A stretch of DNA of 64,000 nucleotides, taken from positions 186,001-250,000 of the forward strand of contig FOEZ01000006.1 in assembly GCA_900110595.1 (NCBI GenBank), in the 5' to 3' direction. Each line of letters starts with the position of its first letter. The first letter of the stretch is position 1. The notes below the pieces were generated by a model. That model ran no database searches. It was not told where the DNA came from and worked only from the letters and a program-made list of their open reading frames with translations. Both the position numbers and the translations under genes were made by a program. The DNA comes from Arthrobacter sp. OV608. Lineage in GTDB: Bacteria > Actinomycetota > Actinomycetes > Actinomycetales > Micrococcaceae. Shown here piece after piece: positions 49,036 through 57,514 of this stretch.

Positions 49036-51390
49036 CTAGCCTGCGGCGGCGGGCTCCAGCTCTTCGGCAGCCACCTCGGCGGCGCTTTCCGCGACGTGCG
49101 GCGTGAAGCGGACGAACATGGCTTTGAAGCCGGGGGTGTTGGACTCGCGGGCCACGTTTTCTTTGTGGACCAGGGCGTTGGCTTCGGGGAAGTAGGCGGC
49201 GGCGCAGCCCTTTGCGGTGGGGTAGGCCACGAGCCGGAACTTGTCCGCTGTCCGGTCGTGCCCGCGGAAGGTGCTCACCACATCCACGAGGTCGCGGTCC
49301 TCGAAACCGAGCTCGACGAGGTCTTCGGGGTGGATGAGGATCACGCGCCGGCCGCCGGAGATGCCGCGGTACCGGTCATCCAGCCCGTAGTAGGTGGTGT
49401 TGTACTGGTCGTGGCTGCGGATGGTCTGCAGGACCAGGTGCCCGTCGGGCGGGGTGAGGTATTCCAGCGGGCTGACCGTAAAACGGCCGCGGCCAATGTC
49501 GGTTTTGAAGGACCGGGTGTCGCGCGGCGGGTTGGGCAGCACGAACCCGTTTTTGGTCCGGACGCGGGCGTTGAAGTCCTCGAAGCCGGGCAGGACGCGT
49601 TCGATGTGGTCGCGGATTACGTCGTAGTCCTCGGCCATGGCTTTCCAGTCCACCGGGTGGTCCGGGCCGAAGGTCGCCTCGGCCATGCGGGCCACGATGA
49701 CGGGTTCGGCGAGCAGGTGCTCGGAGACCGGCGTGAGCCGGCCCTGGGTGGAGTGGACCACGGACATGGAGTCCTCCACGGAGAGGAACTGGGCGCCCTT
49801 GGGGTGCTTGTCGTCCTTGTCCGTCCGGCCCAGCGTGGGCAGGATCAGCGAGGTGCGGCCATGGACGATGTGCGAGCGGTTCGGCTTGGTGGAGATGTGC
49901 ACGGTCAGTCCGATCCGCTGCATCCCGGCTTCCAGGGTCTCGGTGTCCGAGCAGGCCAGCGAGAAGTTCCCGCCCATCGATACGAACACGTCCACCTCGT
50001 CGCGTTCGAACGCTTCCATGGCCTCGACAGCGTCGTAGCCGTGATGCCGGGGGGAGGTGATCCCGAACTCGGAATCGAGGGCTTCGAGGAGCCATTCCTT
50101 GGGTTTTTCCCAGATACCCATAGTCCGGTCGCCCTGGACGTTGGAGTGCCCGCGGACCGGGCAGGCACCGGCGCCGGGCTTGCCGAAGTTGCCCTGCAGG
50201 AGCAGGACGTTGACCATTTCCTTGATGGTGTCCACCGAGTGCGGCTGCTGCGTCACGCCCAGGGCCCAGCAGAAGATGGACGCCTTGGACTTGATGAGCA
50301 TCCCGGCCACTGTTTCGATCTGTGCGCGGGTCAGGCCGGTGGCCTTTTCGGTCTCGGCCCAGTCCAGCGTGGCGCGGGCCTGGCGGTAGGCGTCGAACCC
50401 GTCCGTCTGGGCGGCGATGAAGGAATGGTCGACGACGGTCCCAGGGTTTTGTTCTTCAGCCTCCAGGAGCAGGTGGCCCAGCGCCTGGAACAGGGCCAGG
50501 TCCCCGCCCACCTTGATCTGCAGGTATTCATCCGCGAGGGGTGTGCCGCCGCCGACGACGCCGGAGACGGTCTGCGGGTCCTTGAAGTTGAACAGCCCGG
50601 CCTCGGGCAGCGGGTTGACCGCCACCACCTTGCCGCCCTTGTCCTTGCATTCCTTCAGCGCGGACAGCATGCGCGGGTGGTTGGTGCCGGGGTTCTGGCC
50701 CACCACAAAGATCAGCTCGGCGTCGTGGATGTCCTCGAGCGAGACGGTGCCCTTGCCGATGCCGATGGTCGGGTTCAGCGCCGAGCCGGAGGACTCGTGG
50801 CACATGTTGGAGCAGTCCGGCAGGTTGTTCGTGCCCAGGGCCCGGGCGTACAGCTGGTACATAAAGGCTGTCTCGTTCGCGGTCCGGCCGGAGGTGTAGA
50901 AAACGCACCGGTCAGGGGTGGAAGCCCGGACGTGCTCCCCGATCAGTTCAAACGCGTCAGCCCAGGAGATCGGCGAGTAGTGTGTTTCACCTTCCCGGAT
51001 CACCACCGGTTCGCTGAGCCGGCCCTGGTTGCCCAGCCAGTATTCGGTCTTGGTGGACAGTTCGGCGATGGAATGCTTGGCCCAGAACTCGGCGCCGACC
51101 GTCCGGAGGGTGTTTTCCTCGGCCACGGCCTTGGCGCCGTTCTCGCAGAACTCGGCCGCCTTGCGCTTCTTGTCCGACTCAGGCCAGGCGCATCCGGGGC
51201 AGTCAAAGCCGCCGCGCTGGTTCAACCGGAGCAACGACTGCGCAGTCCGGGTCACACCGGCCTGCGCCACGGCGCGTTCCAGCGCCACCATCACGGCTTT
51301 AACACCGGCCGCCTCGGTCTTGGGCTTGTGGACTTCGAGGTCGTCCTCATTGATGTCCGCGACGGGGGCGGGCTGCTTACCGAACTTCAT
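49036..51390 (-). CDS. FdhF/YdeP-type molybdopterin oxidoreductase
   Basis: A 784-residue enzyme of the molybdopterin oxidoreductase superfamily, YdeP (FdhA alpha-like) branch, annotated generally as formate dehydrogenase-like. Iron-sulfur cysteines lie in FDCPGCAWPESDKK and EFCENGAKAVAEEN. The molybdenum-ligand Cys is in SNMCHESSGSALNP near residue 195. Cofactor-binding segments are FVVGQNPGTNHPRM and CWALGVTQQPHSVD. AAGGAAG precedes the ATG. No small subunits or FdhD lie nearby. Next to mycothiol-dependent formaldehyde oxidation, formate oxidation to CO2 is a reasonable inference, but many YdeP proteins lack proven activity. Confidence 0.85.
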   Translation of the reverse strand: MKFGKQPAPVADINEDDLEVHKPKTEAAGVKAVMVALERAVAQAGVTRTAQSLLRLNQRGGFDCPGCAWPESDKKRKAAEFCENGAKAVAEENTLRTVGAEFWAKHSIAELSTKTEYWLGNQGRLSEPVVIREGETHYSPISWADAFELIGEHVRASTPDRCVFYTSGRTANETAFMYQLYARALGTNNLPDCSNMCHESSGSALNPTIGIGKGTVSLEDIHDAELIFVVGQNPGTNHPRMLSALKECKDKGGKVVAVNPLPEAGLFNFKDPQTVSGVVGGGTPLADEYLQIKVGGDLALFQALGHLLLEAEEQNPGTVVDHSFIAAQTDGFDAYRQARATLDWAETEKATGLTRAQIETVAGMLIKSKASIFCWALGVTQQPHSVDTIKEMVNVLLLQGNFGKPGAGACPVRGHSNVQGDRTMGIWEKPKEWLLEALDSEFGITSPRHHGYDAVEAMEAFERDEVDVFVSMGGNFSLACSDTETLEAGMQRIGLTVHISTKPNRSHIVHGRTSLILPTLGRTDKDDKHPKGAQFLSVEDSMSVVHSTQGRLTPVSEHLLAEPVIVARMAEATFGPDHPVDWKAMAEDYDVIRDHIERVLPGFEDFNARVRTKNGFVLPNPPRDTRSFKTDIGRGRFTVSPLEYLTPPDGHLVLQTIRSHDQYNTTYYGLDDRYRGISGGRRVILIHPEDLVELGFEDRDLVDVVSTFRGHDRTADKFRLVAYPTAKGCAAAYFPEANALVHKENVARESNTPGFKAMFVRFTPHVAESAAEVAAEELEPAAAG

Positions 51391-51427
51391 CGTTCCAACT
51401 TCCTTACCGGCATACGTAGTTCTGGCA

Positions 51428-51468
51428 CCAGCAAAGGCGCACCAAGGTTCCTGGTGCGCCTTTGCTGG
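51428..51468. terminator. 17-bp perfect hairpin between the hydrolase and fdhF genes
   Basis: CCAGCAAAGGCGCACCA (51428-51444) pairs exactly with TGGTGCGCCTTTGCTGG (51452-51468) around the loop AGGTTCC. It lies 22 bp after the stop of the metallo-hydrolase gene on the minus strand, and so probably separates it from fdhF. Confidence 0.6.
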
Positions 51469-51489
51469 ACACTTCTGGTACTTCGATGG

Positions 51490-52110
51490 CTATAGGGCGA
51501 CCTTCGCCAGGGTTTCCTGCTCCGCGGCGATGGTGGTGTTGTCGCCGTGTCCGGTGCGGACCACCGTGTCGCCGGGCAGCGTCAGCAACCGTTCCCGGAT
51601 CGAGGTGAGGATGGTGGGGTAGTCGCTGTAGGACCGCCCGGTGGCACCCGGGCCGCCGTTGAAGAGCGTGTCCCCGGTGAAGACCGTTCCTTCGCTTTCC
51701 AGGCGGAAGCACGTGGAACCGGGGGAGTGCCCCGGGGTGTGGATGGCCTTGAGGGTCGCCCCAGCCACCTCAAAGACGTCGCCGTCGTGCAGTTCCTGGT
51801 CCGGCCCGGTGTCCGGGTAGACCTGTTCCCAGAGGACCAGGTCCTCCGGGTTGAGGTAGATGGGTGCGCCGACGGCGTCAGCCACCTCGCGTGCGGCGCC
51901 GATGTGGTCATTGTGCGCGTGGGTCAGCAGGATGGCTTTGACCTTCCGGCCACCAACCTGGTTGAGGATGGCGGAGGCGTCGTGCGGGGAATCGATAATG
52001 ACGCATTCCTCGTCGTTGCCCACGATCCAGACGTTGTTGTCCACGTCCCAGGTGCCGCCGTCGAGCGAAAAAGTGCCAGAGGTGACCAGGTTCTCGATCC
52101 GGACGGTCAT
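51490..52110 (-). CDS. metallo-beta-lactamase-fold hydrolase of the mycothiol branch
   Basis: A 206-residue glyoxalase II-like hydrolase. The dinuclear metal motif is LLTHAHNDHIGAA (HxHxDH), with further ligands in HTPGHSPGSTCF, FTGDTLF and RTGHGDNT. It shares one base with the preceding dehydrogenase gene (TGATG), so it is translationally coupled. By context it hydrolyses S-formylmycothiol to mycothiol and formate; the family alone would allow other thioesters. Confidence 0.87.
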   Translation of the reverse strand: MTVRIENLVTSGTFSLDGGTWDVDNNVWIVGNDEECVIIDSPHDASAILNQVGGRKVKAILLTHAHNDHIGAAREVADAVGAPIYLNPEDLVLWEQVYPDTGPDQELHDGDVFEVAGATLKAIHTPGHSPGSTCFRLESEGTVFTGDTLFNGGPGATGRSYSDYPTILTSIRERLLTLPGDTVVRTGHGDNTTIAAEQETLAKVAL

Positions 52111-53216
52111 CAGGAAACCGCCCCCGCGGCAGGCAGTTCAACAACGGAGCGCAGGACCTTGCCCTCGTGCATCTTCTCGAAGGCTTCCTCCACCTGGTCG
52201 ATGCTGATGCGCTCGGAGACAAAAGCGTCCAGGTCCAGGTTGCCCTGCTTGTAGTGGCTCACCAGCATGGGGAAGTCGCGGGAGGGCAGGCAGTCGCCGT
52301 ACCAGGAGGATTTCAGCGAGCCACCCCGGCCGAAGACGTCCAGCAGGGGCAGTTCCAGCTGCATGTCCGGGGTGGGAACGCCCACCAGGACCACGCGGCC
52401 GGCGAGGTCGCGGGCGTAGAAGGCCTGCTTGTACGTTTCAGGGCGGCCGACGGCGTCAATCACCACATCAGCTCCGTTGCCTCCCGTGAGGGCACGGATG
52501 GCCTCGATGGGGTCTTCCTTGCTGGAGTCGATGCCGTGCGTGGCGCCCAGCGCCTTGGCCATTTCGACCTTGTTGGCGTCGATGTCCACAGCGATGATGG
52601 TGGTGGCGCCGGCCAGCTTGGCGCCGGCAATTGCGGCGATGCCCACACCGCCGCAGCCGATCACGGCCACGGACTCGCCGCGCTTGACCTCGCCGGTATT
52701 GATGGCGGCGCCGATGCCGGCCATTACACCGCAGCCCAGCAGGCCCACGGCGGCGGCATCAACGTCGGGGTCCACTTTGGTGCACTGCCCGGCGGCGACC
52801 AGGGTCTTCTCGGCGAAGGCGCCGATACCCAGGGCGGGGGAGAGTTCGGTGCCGTCCTCAAGGGTCATCTTCTGGGTGGCGTTGGCTGTGTTGAAGCAGT
52901 ACTGCGGCTGGCCCTTGGCGCACGCCCGGCATTCGCCGCACACCGCACGCCAGTTCAGGATGACGCGGTCGCCCGGGGCGATGGAGGTAACCCCGTCACC
53001 CACCGCGCTGACAACACCGGTTGCTTCATGGCCCAGCAGGAAGGGGAATTCATCGTTGATCCCGCCCTGCTTGTAATGCAGGTCCGTGTGGCAGACGCCG
53101 CAGGTGAGGATGTCCACCAGTGCCTCGCCTGGTCCGGGATCCGGCACCAGGATGGTCTCAACTGACACGGGGGCGTTCTTTTCCTTGGCAATGACTGCCT
53201 TGACCTTGTGAACCAT
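52110..53216 (-). CDS. mscR: S-(hydroxymethyl)mycothiol dehydrogenase
   Basis: A 368-residue zinc alcohol dehydrogenase (class III-like). Catalytic zinc residues are in [17 protein letters not shown] and [14 protein letters not shown]; structural zinc in [15 protein letters not shown]; the NAD motif is [20 protein letters not shown]. The opening [16 protein letters not shown] and the adjacent hydrolase fit the actinobacterial NAD/mycothiol-dependent formaldehyde dehydrogenase (EC 1.1.1.306). It oxidises the adduct of mycothiol and formaldehyde. Start 53216 is preceded by AGGAACC. A palindrome shared with the hxl promoter lies about 80 bp upstream. Confidence 0.93.
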   Translation of the reverse strand: MVHKVKAVIAKEKNAPVSVETILVPDPGPGEALVDILTCGVCHTDLHYKQGGINDEFPFLLGHEATGVVSAVGDGVTSIAPGDRVILNWRAVCGECRACAKGQPQYCFNTANATQKMTLEDGTELSPALGIGAFAEKTLVAAGQCTKVDPDVDAAAVGLLGCGVMAGIGAAINTGEVKRGESVAVIGCGGVGIAAIAGAKLAGATTIIAVDIDANKVEMAKALGATHGIDSSKEDPIEAIRALTGGNGADVVIDAVGRPETYKQAFYARDLAGRVVLVGVPTPDMQLELPLLDVFGRGGSLKSSWYGDCLPSRDFPMLVSHYKQGNLDLDAFVSERISIDQVEEAFEKMHEGKVLRSVVELPAAGAVS

Positions 53217-53267
53217 GGTTCCTGTGTTCCTTTCGTTGGCCGAACGACGATCCCGACCCGACAAACA

Positions 53268-53273
53268 ATTCTA
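53268..53273 (-). promoter_or_regulatory. -10 element of the mycothiol dehydrogenase gene
   Basis: TAGAAT on the minus strand, 51 bp before the ATG. No -35 hexamer is found at the proper spacing. The shared palindrome is centred about 43 bp before the expected start, as expected for an activator-dependent promoter. Confidence 0.45.
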
Positions 53274-53288
53274 GGAGCCGCGGCTCCT
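53273..53288. repeat. 16-bp perfect palindrome AGGAGCCGCGGCTCCT
   Basis: A perfect palindrome between the -10 and the LuxR-type site of the dehydrogenase promoter. Its role is unknown; it overlaps the space normally covered by RNA polymerase. Confidence 0.5.
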
Positions 53289-53296
53289 TCCGGCGG

Positions 53297-53312
53297 CTAC
53301 CCGAAGGGGTAG
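53297..53312. promoter_or_regulatory. palindromic operator shared with the hxl promoter
   Basis: CTACCCGAAGGGGTAG, identical to the central 16 bp at 27443-27458 except for one base in the spacer. A degenerate second copy, GGCCCCAAAGGGATGG, follows at 53319-53334, 22 bp away (about two helical turns). Confidence 0.7.
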
Positions 53313-53694
53313 GTAACCGGCCCCAAAGGGATGGTCGATCCCGTTCGCTCCACCTGCGTTGTGAATCCTGAATTGCGTAATGAACAACACGATTCACATT
53401 ATGCGTACTCGAAATATGTCAGTCGGCCTGCGGGGTGTCAATAGAACGGCCCGTCACTGCGGCTCGTCGAGCGCGCTCAGTGGCGTCGCGCGTCCTCTTT
53501 GATGCAACAGAGCTGCTACTGAAGCAACTTCCGTTCATCGTCTCACGCTTCAACCGTTCTGGTCGACGCCTCCTTCGCCTAGGCAACTCCGCCTCGACGC
53601 CCAGCTCTCCAGCCTATTGACTGTGGCGGCCATCACGCCTAATCTGATGCAACAGCGTTGCGCTGAATGCAACCACAACAACTTTGGTGGATAC

Positions 53695-55050
53695 ATGAGT
53701 AACGAAACTTCCTCCGTGGCCCGGAACCAGGGTCTGCACGCGGAGCCCGGTGGCTCGAATTCCGCTGACAGTGCCGTCAGCAAGGAAACGCGCCGCCGGG
53801 TGATCGCGGCCAGCTTCATTGGAAACTTTGTTGAATGGTTCGACTACGCGGTCTACGGCTACCTGGCCGTCACCATCGCTGCAGTCTTTTTCCCACAAAC
53901 GGATCCCCAGGCCGGGCTCCTCCTGACCTTTGCCCTGTTTGCGATCTCATTCCTGGTACGCCCCCTCGGCGGTTTTGTATGGGGGCATATCGGAGACCGG
54001 GTGGGCAGGCGAACCGCCCTCTCGCTGTCCATCCTGATCATGTCCGGGGCCACGTTCTGCATTGCCCTGATCCCCGGATACAACATGATCGGGCTGTGGG
54101 CTCCGGTCCTGCTCCTGGTCATCAGGGTGGTCCAGGGCTTCTCCGCCTCGGGAGAATACGCCGGAGCATCAGCGTTCCTGGTGGAATACGCCCCCGCCAA
54201 CCGGCGCGGTTTGTATGCCGCCGTCGTGCCCGCCAGCACGGCCGCCGGGCTGCTCCTGGGGTCATTGCTCGCCGGCCTGCTGACAACACTGCTCAGCTCC
54301 GAAGCGATGCACAGCTGGGGCTGGCGCCTGCCCTTCCTCCTGGCTGCCCCGATGGGGCTCATCGGCCGGTACATCCGTACCAAGCTCGAAGACACCCCGG
54401 TCTTCCGCGAACTGGCCAAGGAGGACGAGGCCGTCAAGGCACCGGTTTCCAGTCTCTTCCGGAACCACTGGCGGCAGCTGCTCCAGGCCGTCGGGGCAGT
54501 GCTGCTCAACGCCGTCGGCTTCTACGTCATCCTCAGCTACATGCCCACGTACCTGTCCTCCGAGCTTGGCCTGGGCGCTACCGAATCATTCCTGGCCACT
54601 ACGGTGGCGCTTGTCACCTACATCGGCTTCATCTTCCTCACGGGAATGCTCTCGGACCGGTATGGCCGCAAGAAGGTACTGATTGCCGCATCGGTCAGCT
54701 TCATCCTGCTGACAGTGCCGGCTTTCGCCCTGCTGGGAACGGGAAACTTCCTGGTGGTGGTCCTGGTCCAGATCCTGCTGGGCGCCATGCTCACCCTCAA
54801 TGACGGCACGCTCCCCAGCTTCCTGGCCGAGATGTTCCCCACCCGCGTCCGCTACAGCGGCTTCGCCGTCAGCTTCAACCTCTCCAATGCCCTGTTCGGC
54901 GGCACCGCCCCGTTTATGGCCACCCTCCTGATCGCCGCCACGGCCAACGACCTCGCGCCGGCCTGGTACCTGGTCGCCGCCGCCCTGGTGTCCCTCGTGG
55001 CCGTGGCCCTGTCCAGGGAAACCTGCAGGGAGCCCCTGCGCCACGAATAG
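53695..55050 (+). CDS. MHS-type MFS transporter, probable creatine uptake
   Basis: A 451-residue, 12-span carrier with MHS signatures: ASFIGNFVEWFDYAVYGYLA, RPLGGFVWGHIGDRVGRRTAL, QGFSASGEYAGASAFLVEYA and SWGWRLPFL. Start ATG 53695 has GGTGG upstream. It lies 58 bp before the creatinase gene on the same strand, so creatine or creatinine is the likely substrate, by context only. Confidence 0.88.
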   Translation: MSNETSSVARNQGLHAEPGGSNSADSAVSKETRRRVIAASFIGNFVEWFDYAVYGYLAVTIAAVFFPQTDPQAGLLLTFALFAISFLVRPLGGFVWGHIGDRVGRRTALSLSILIMSGATFCIALIPGYNMIGLWAPVLLLVIRVVQGFSASGEYAGASAFLVEYAPANRRGLYAAVVPASTAAGLLLGSLLAGLLTTLLSSEAMHSWGWRLPFLLAAPMGLIGRYIRTKLEDTPVFRELAKEDEAVKAPVSSLFRNHWRQLLQAVGAVLLNAVGFYVILSYMPTYLSSELGLGATESFLATTVALVTYIGFIFLTGMLSDRYGRKKVLIAASVSFILLTVPAFALLGTGNFLVVVLVQILLGAMLTLNDGTLPSFLAEMFPTRVRYSGFAVSFNLSNALFGGTAPFMATLLIAATANDLAPAWYLVAAALVSLVAVALSRETCREPLRHE

Positions 55051-55108
55051 CTTCCCTTCCAGACCAACCTCACCTCAAGAAATGCATCAACAGAAAGGCA
55101 TCATTGCG

Positions 55109-56362
55109 ATGACCATCACCACCGAGAACGCAACGTCCGTCGCCCAACTGGAGCGCCTGAAGGTCCTCAAGAACGGCGAAAAGGTCAGCCTCACCTTCTC
55201 CGACACCGAGTTCGAGCGCCGCCTCGCCGGCCTCCGCAGCATCATGGCCGAGAAGGACCTCGACGCCGTCGTCCTCACCAGCTACCACTCCATCAAGTAC
55301 TACTCCGACTTCCTCTTCACCTACTTTGGCCGCTCGTACGCCATGGTGGTCACCAAGGACGACACCGTCACCGTCACCGCCAATATCGACGCCGGCATGC
55401 CGTGGCGCCGCAGCTACGGCGACAACATCGTCTACACCGACTGGCGCCGCGACAATTACATCTTCGCCATCCAGGAGGTGCTGCGCACCCGCGGCGTCAG
55501 CGTCCGCAGGCTCGGGGTCGAAGACGACTCCCTGCCGCTGGACAACCGCAACAAGATCCAGGCGGCATTCCCGTCCGCGGCCCTGGTGGACGTGGCCCAG
55601 GCAGCGATGCGCCAGCGCATGATCAAGTCGGCCGAGGAAATCGAAGTCATCAAGCACGGTGCCCGCATCGGGGACCTTGGCGGCGAGGCGATCCGCAACG
55701 CCATCACAGCAGGAATCACCGAATACGAGGTGGCCCTGATCGGCACCGAGGCCATGGTCCATGAGATTGCCAGGACCTTCCCCAACTCCGAAATCCGCGA
55801 CACCTGGGTGTGGTTCCAGTCCGGCATCAACACCGACGGCGCCCACAACTGGGCCACCACCCGCAAGATCCAGGAACACGACATCCTGTCCCTGAACTGC
55901 TTCCCCATGACCTCGGGCTACTACACCGCCCTTGAGCGCACCCTGTTCTACGGCGAGCCGGACGCCCGCTCACTGGAGCTGTGGAACATCAACGTGGAGG
56001 TGCACAAGCGCGGCCTGGAGCTCATCAAGCCCGGCGCCGTCTGCAAGGACATCGCCGCCGAGCTGAACGAGATCTACGTCGGCCATGGCCTGCTGGCCAA
56101 CCGCACCTTCGGCTACGGGCACTCCTTCGGCGTCCTCAGCCACTACTACGGCCGGGAAGCCGGGCTGGAGCTCCGCGAGGACATCGACACTGTGCTGGAA
56201 CCGGGCATGGTGGTTTCCATGGAACCGATGATCACGGTCCTGGACGGCCAGCCCGGCGCCGGCGGCTACCGCGAGCACGACATCCTGGTGGTGGGCGAAG
56301 ACGGTGCGGAAAACATCACCAAGTTCCCGTTCGGCCCCGAATACAACATCATCGGAGCCTAA
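55109..56362 (+). CDS. creatinase
   Basis: A 417-residue creatine amidinohydrolase (EC 3.5.3.3), giving sarcosine and urea, of the pita-bread M24 fold. Long stretches agree with Pseudomonas putida creatinase (403 residues): YTDWRRDNY, WFQSGINTDGAHN, LSLNCFPM, YYTALERTLF, FGYGHSFGVLSHYYGREAGL, VLEPGMVVSMEPM and the C-terminal GAENITKFPFGPE. The active-site His follows the GYGHSFG segment. It is not a metallopeptidase, since the metal ligands are not conserved in creatinases. ATG 55109 is preceded by AAAGG; 55082 is an alternative. Its product joins the sox pathway. Confidence 0.94.
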   Translation: MTITTENATSVAQLERLKVLKNGEKVSLTFSDTEFERRLAGLRSIMAEKDLDAVVLTSYHSIKYYSDFLFTYFGRSYAMVVTKDDTVTVTANIDAGMPWRRSYGDNIVYTDWRRDNYIFAIQEVLRTRGVSVRRLGVEDDSLPLDNRNKIQAAFPSAALVDVAQAAMRQRMIKSAEEIEVIKHGARIGDLGGEAIRNAITAGITEYEVALIGTEAMVHEIARTFPNSEIRDTWVWFQSGINTDGAHNWATTRKIQEHDILSLNCFPMTSGYYTALERTLFYGEPDARSLELWNINVEVHKRGLELIKPGAVCKDIAAELNEIYVGHGLLANRTFGYGHSFGVLSHYYGREAGLELREDIDTVLEPGMVVSMEPMITVLDGQPGAGGYREHDILVVGEDGAENITKFPFGPEYNIIGA

Positions 56363-56385
56363 AAGCGGCAGCACCCATATCCGAG

Positions 56386-56416
56386 GCGGCGCCGGGACCA
56401 TACCGGCGCCGCTTTC
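56386..56416 (+). terminator. terminator after creatinase
   Basis: GCGGCGCCGG (56386-56395) pairs with CCGGCGCCGC (56403-56412) around GACCATA, followed by TTTCGG. Confidence 0.65.
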
Positions 56417-56446
56417 GGCCTTCATTAGGGAATGATGGTCTACATC

Positions 56447-57268
56447 ATGAGCGCAACAGAACCCGAAACCACTGGCAACGGCGACACCAAGGGCGCTTCC
56501 GTCATCGTCAACGCCATCGCCGTCCTCCGGACATTTACCGCGGACGAGCCGCTCCTCGGAGTCACCGAGATCGCCAACCGCGTAGGCCTGCACAAGAGCA
56601 CGGTCTCCCGGATCCTGGCCACCTTTGAGCAGGAGCACCTGGTGGAGAGGGACGCCGAGACGCGCCGGTTCCGGCTGGGACTGGGACTGATTGCCGTGGC
56701 AGGGCCCCTGCTGGCCGAACTTGAGGAGCGCCGTGTGGCCTACCCCGTGCTCCGTGAGCTGTCTGAACAAACCGGGGAAACCAGCGCCCTGATGGTGTGG
56801 AGCGGCGATGAATCCATCTGCGTGGAACAGATCGCCAGCCGCCACCAGATCAAGCACACCACGCCGCTTGGCGCCCGTTACAGTGATGCCTTCAGCGCCT
56901 CAGTACAGGTCTTCCTGGCCCAGGAATCCGAACCCCGTGTCCGTTCCCTCCTCAGCAGCGGCGCCATCACCTACCCCGGCCTGGACGAAGCCAGCCTGGA
57001 CGCGTACCTCGTCCGGTTGAAGGACGACGCGCGGCGCGGCTGGGCCATCAACTACGGCGAAACCTCCATCGACGAAGTGGGACTTGCTGCCCCCGTCTTC
57101 GACCACCGCGGCGAGATGGTGGCCGCGGTCCTGATCCCGGCTCCGCGGTTCCGGGTGTCGCAGGACCGCCTCCAGGCGCTCGGGGAATCCTGTGCCGCCG
57201 CGGCAGCGAAGGTTACGGCCCGGCTGGGTGGTACCGGCCGGAAGCAAGGAGTTCCTACGGAGGTCTGA
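56447..57268 (+). CDS. IclR-family regulator, probably of creatine use
   Basis: A 273-residue regulator: winged helix with VIVNAIAVLRTFTADEPLLG and NRVGLHKSTVSRILATFEQE, then an IclR effector domain (SALMVWSGDESICVEQIAS, TPLGARYSDAFSASVQVFLA, RRGWAINYGETSIDEVG). ATG 56447 is chosen; in-frame ATGs at 56432 and 56435 are possible. The start region reads ATGATG-GTCTA-CATCAT, a dyad over the start codons that could be its own operator. It follows creatinase in the same direction, separated by a terminator. Confidence 0.85.
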   Translation: MSATEPETTGNGDTKGASVIVNAIAVLRTFTADEPLLGVTEIANRVGLHKSTVSRILATFEQEHLVERDAETRRFRLGLGLIAVAGPLLAELEERRVAYPVLRELSEQTGETSALMVWSGDESICVEQIASRHQIKHTTPLGARYSDAFSASVQVFLAQESEPRVRSLLSSGAITYPGLDEASLDAYLVRLKDDARRGWAINYGETSIDEVGLAAPVFDHRGEMVAAVLIPAPRFRVSQDRLQALGESCAAAAAKVTARLGGTGRKQGVPTEV

Positions 57269-57295
57269 GGTCCTGCGGTTTGTTCCACCAAAAGG

Positions 57296-57341
57296 CTTGA
57301 AGCTTCAAGTAATGAGGCGTAAGGTTAGTTGAAGATTCAAC
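57296..57341. promoter_or_regulatory. two MarR-like operators over the ribA promoter
   Basis: CTTGAAGCTTCAAG (57296-57309, perfect) and GTTGAAGATTCAAC (57328-57341, 6-bp arms) share TTGAAG-M-TTCAA and are spaced 32 bp, three helical turns. A promoter fits between them: TTGAAG (57298-57303), 16 bp, TAAGGT (57320-57325). The type of palindrome is typical of MarR-family repressors; no MarR gene is in the window. Confidence 0.55.
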
Positions 57342-57361
57342 CACCTCCGCTAGGAACTGAC

Positions 57362-57514
57362 ATGACCGCAACCTTTGAACAGCACGTCCCCGGCTTCGCC
57401 GATGCCGCCACTGTGTGGACCCAGGAAGCAGCGGGAAGGAAGGTAACTGTCGAAGCCAGGTCTCCGTGCCGCTTCGGTTCGACGACGGATTCACAGTCCC
57501 GGCCGACGTTATGA
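57362..57514 (+). pseudogene. out-of-frame N-terminal segment of ribA
   Basis: ATG 57362 has a good ribosome site (AGGAA, 6 bp away) and opens a plausible N-terminus (TFEQHVPGFADAATVWTQE ... RKVTV). At about 57449-57451 the family-like sequence (RSQVSVPLRFDDG) continues in the +2 frame, while this frame runs to a stop at 57514. Insertion of a single C in GTAACTGT-CGAAGCC would join them into one protein. Confidence 0.6.

Larger units (their letters stand above)
53217..53694. other. 478-bp divergent control region
   Basis: The gap between mscR and the MHS carrier gene holds the mscR promoter elements (53268-53334), an inverted pair GTGAATC/GATTCAC at 53361-53367 and 53391-53397, and two copies of GATGCAACAG at 53501-53510 and 53646-53655. 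The second copy extends into the inverted repeat GCAACAGCGTTGC (53649-53661), 34 bp before the carrier ATG. The GATGCAACAG/GCAAC elements are candidates for the IclR protein encoded after creatinase. No protein-like frame was seen. Confidence 0.5.

Noticed and set aside
48991..51495. 834-residue open frame on the plus strand opposite the fdhF-like gene
   Set aside because: Its translation is low in normal motifs, and the opposite strand encodes a full molybdopterin oxidoreductase; long antisense frames are expected at this GC content.
55109..56362. Xaa-Pro aminopeptidase (M24 peptidase)
   Set aside because: The fold is shared, but the sequence agrees with creatinase in many long segments and the context is sarcosine metabolism.
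57269..57361. FMN riboswitch before ribA
   Set aside because: Only 93 bp lie between the genes and none of the conserved FMN-element stems is visible; the region is filled by the palindromes and promoter.
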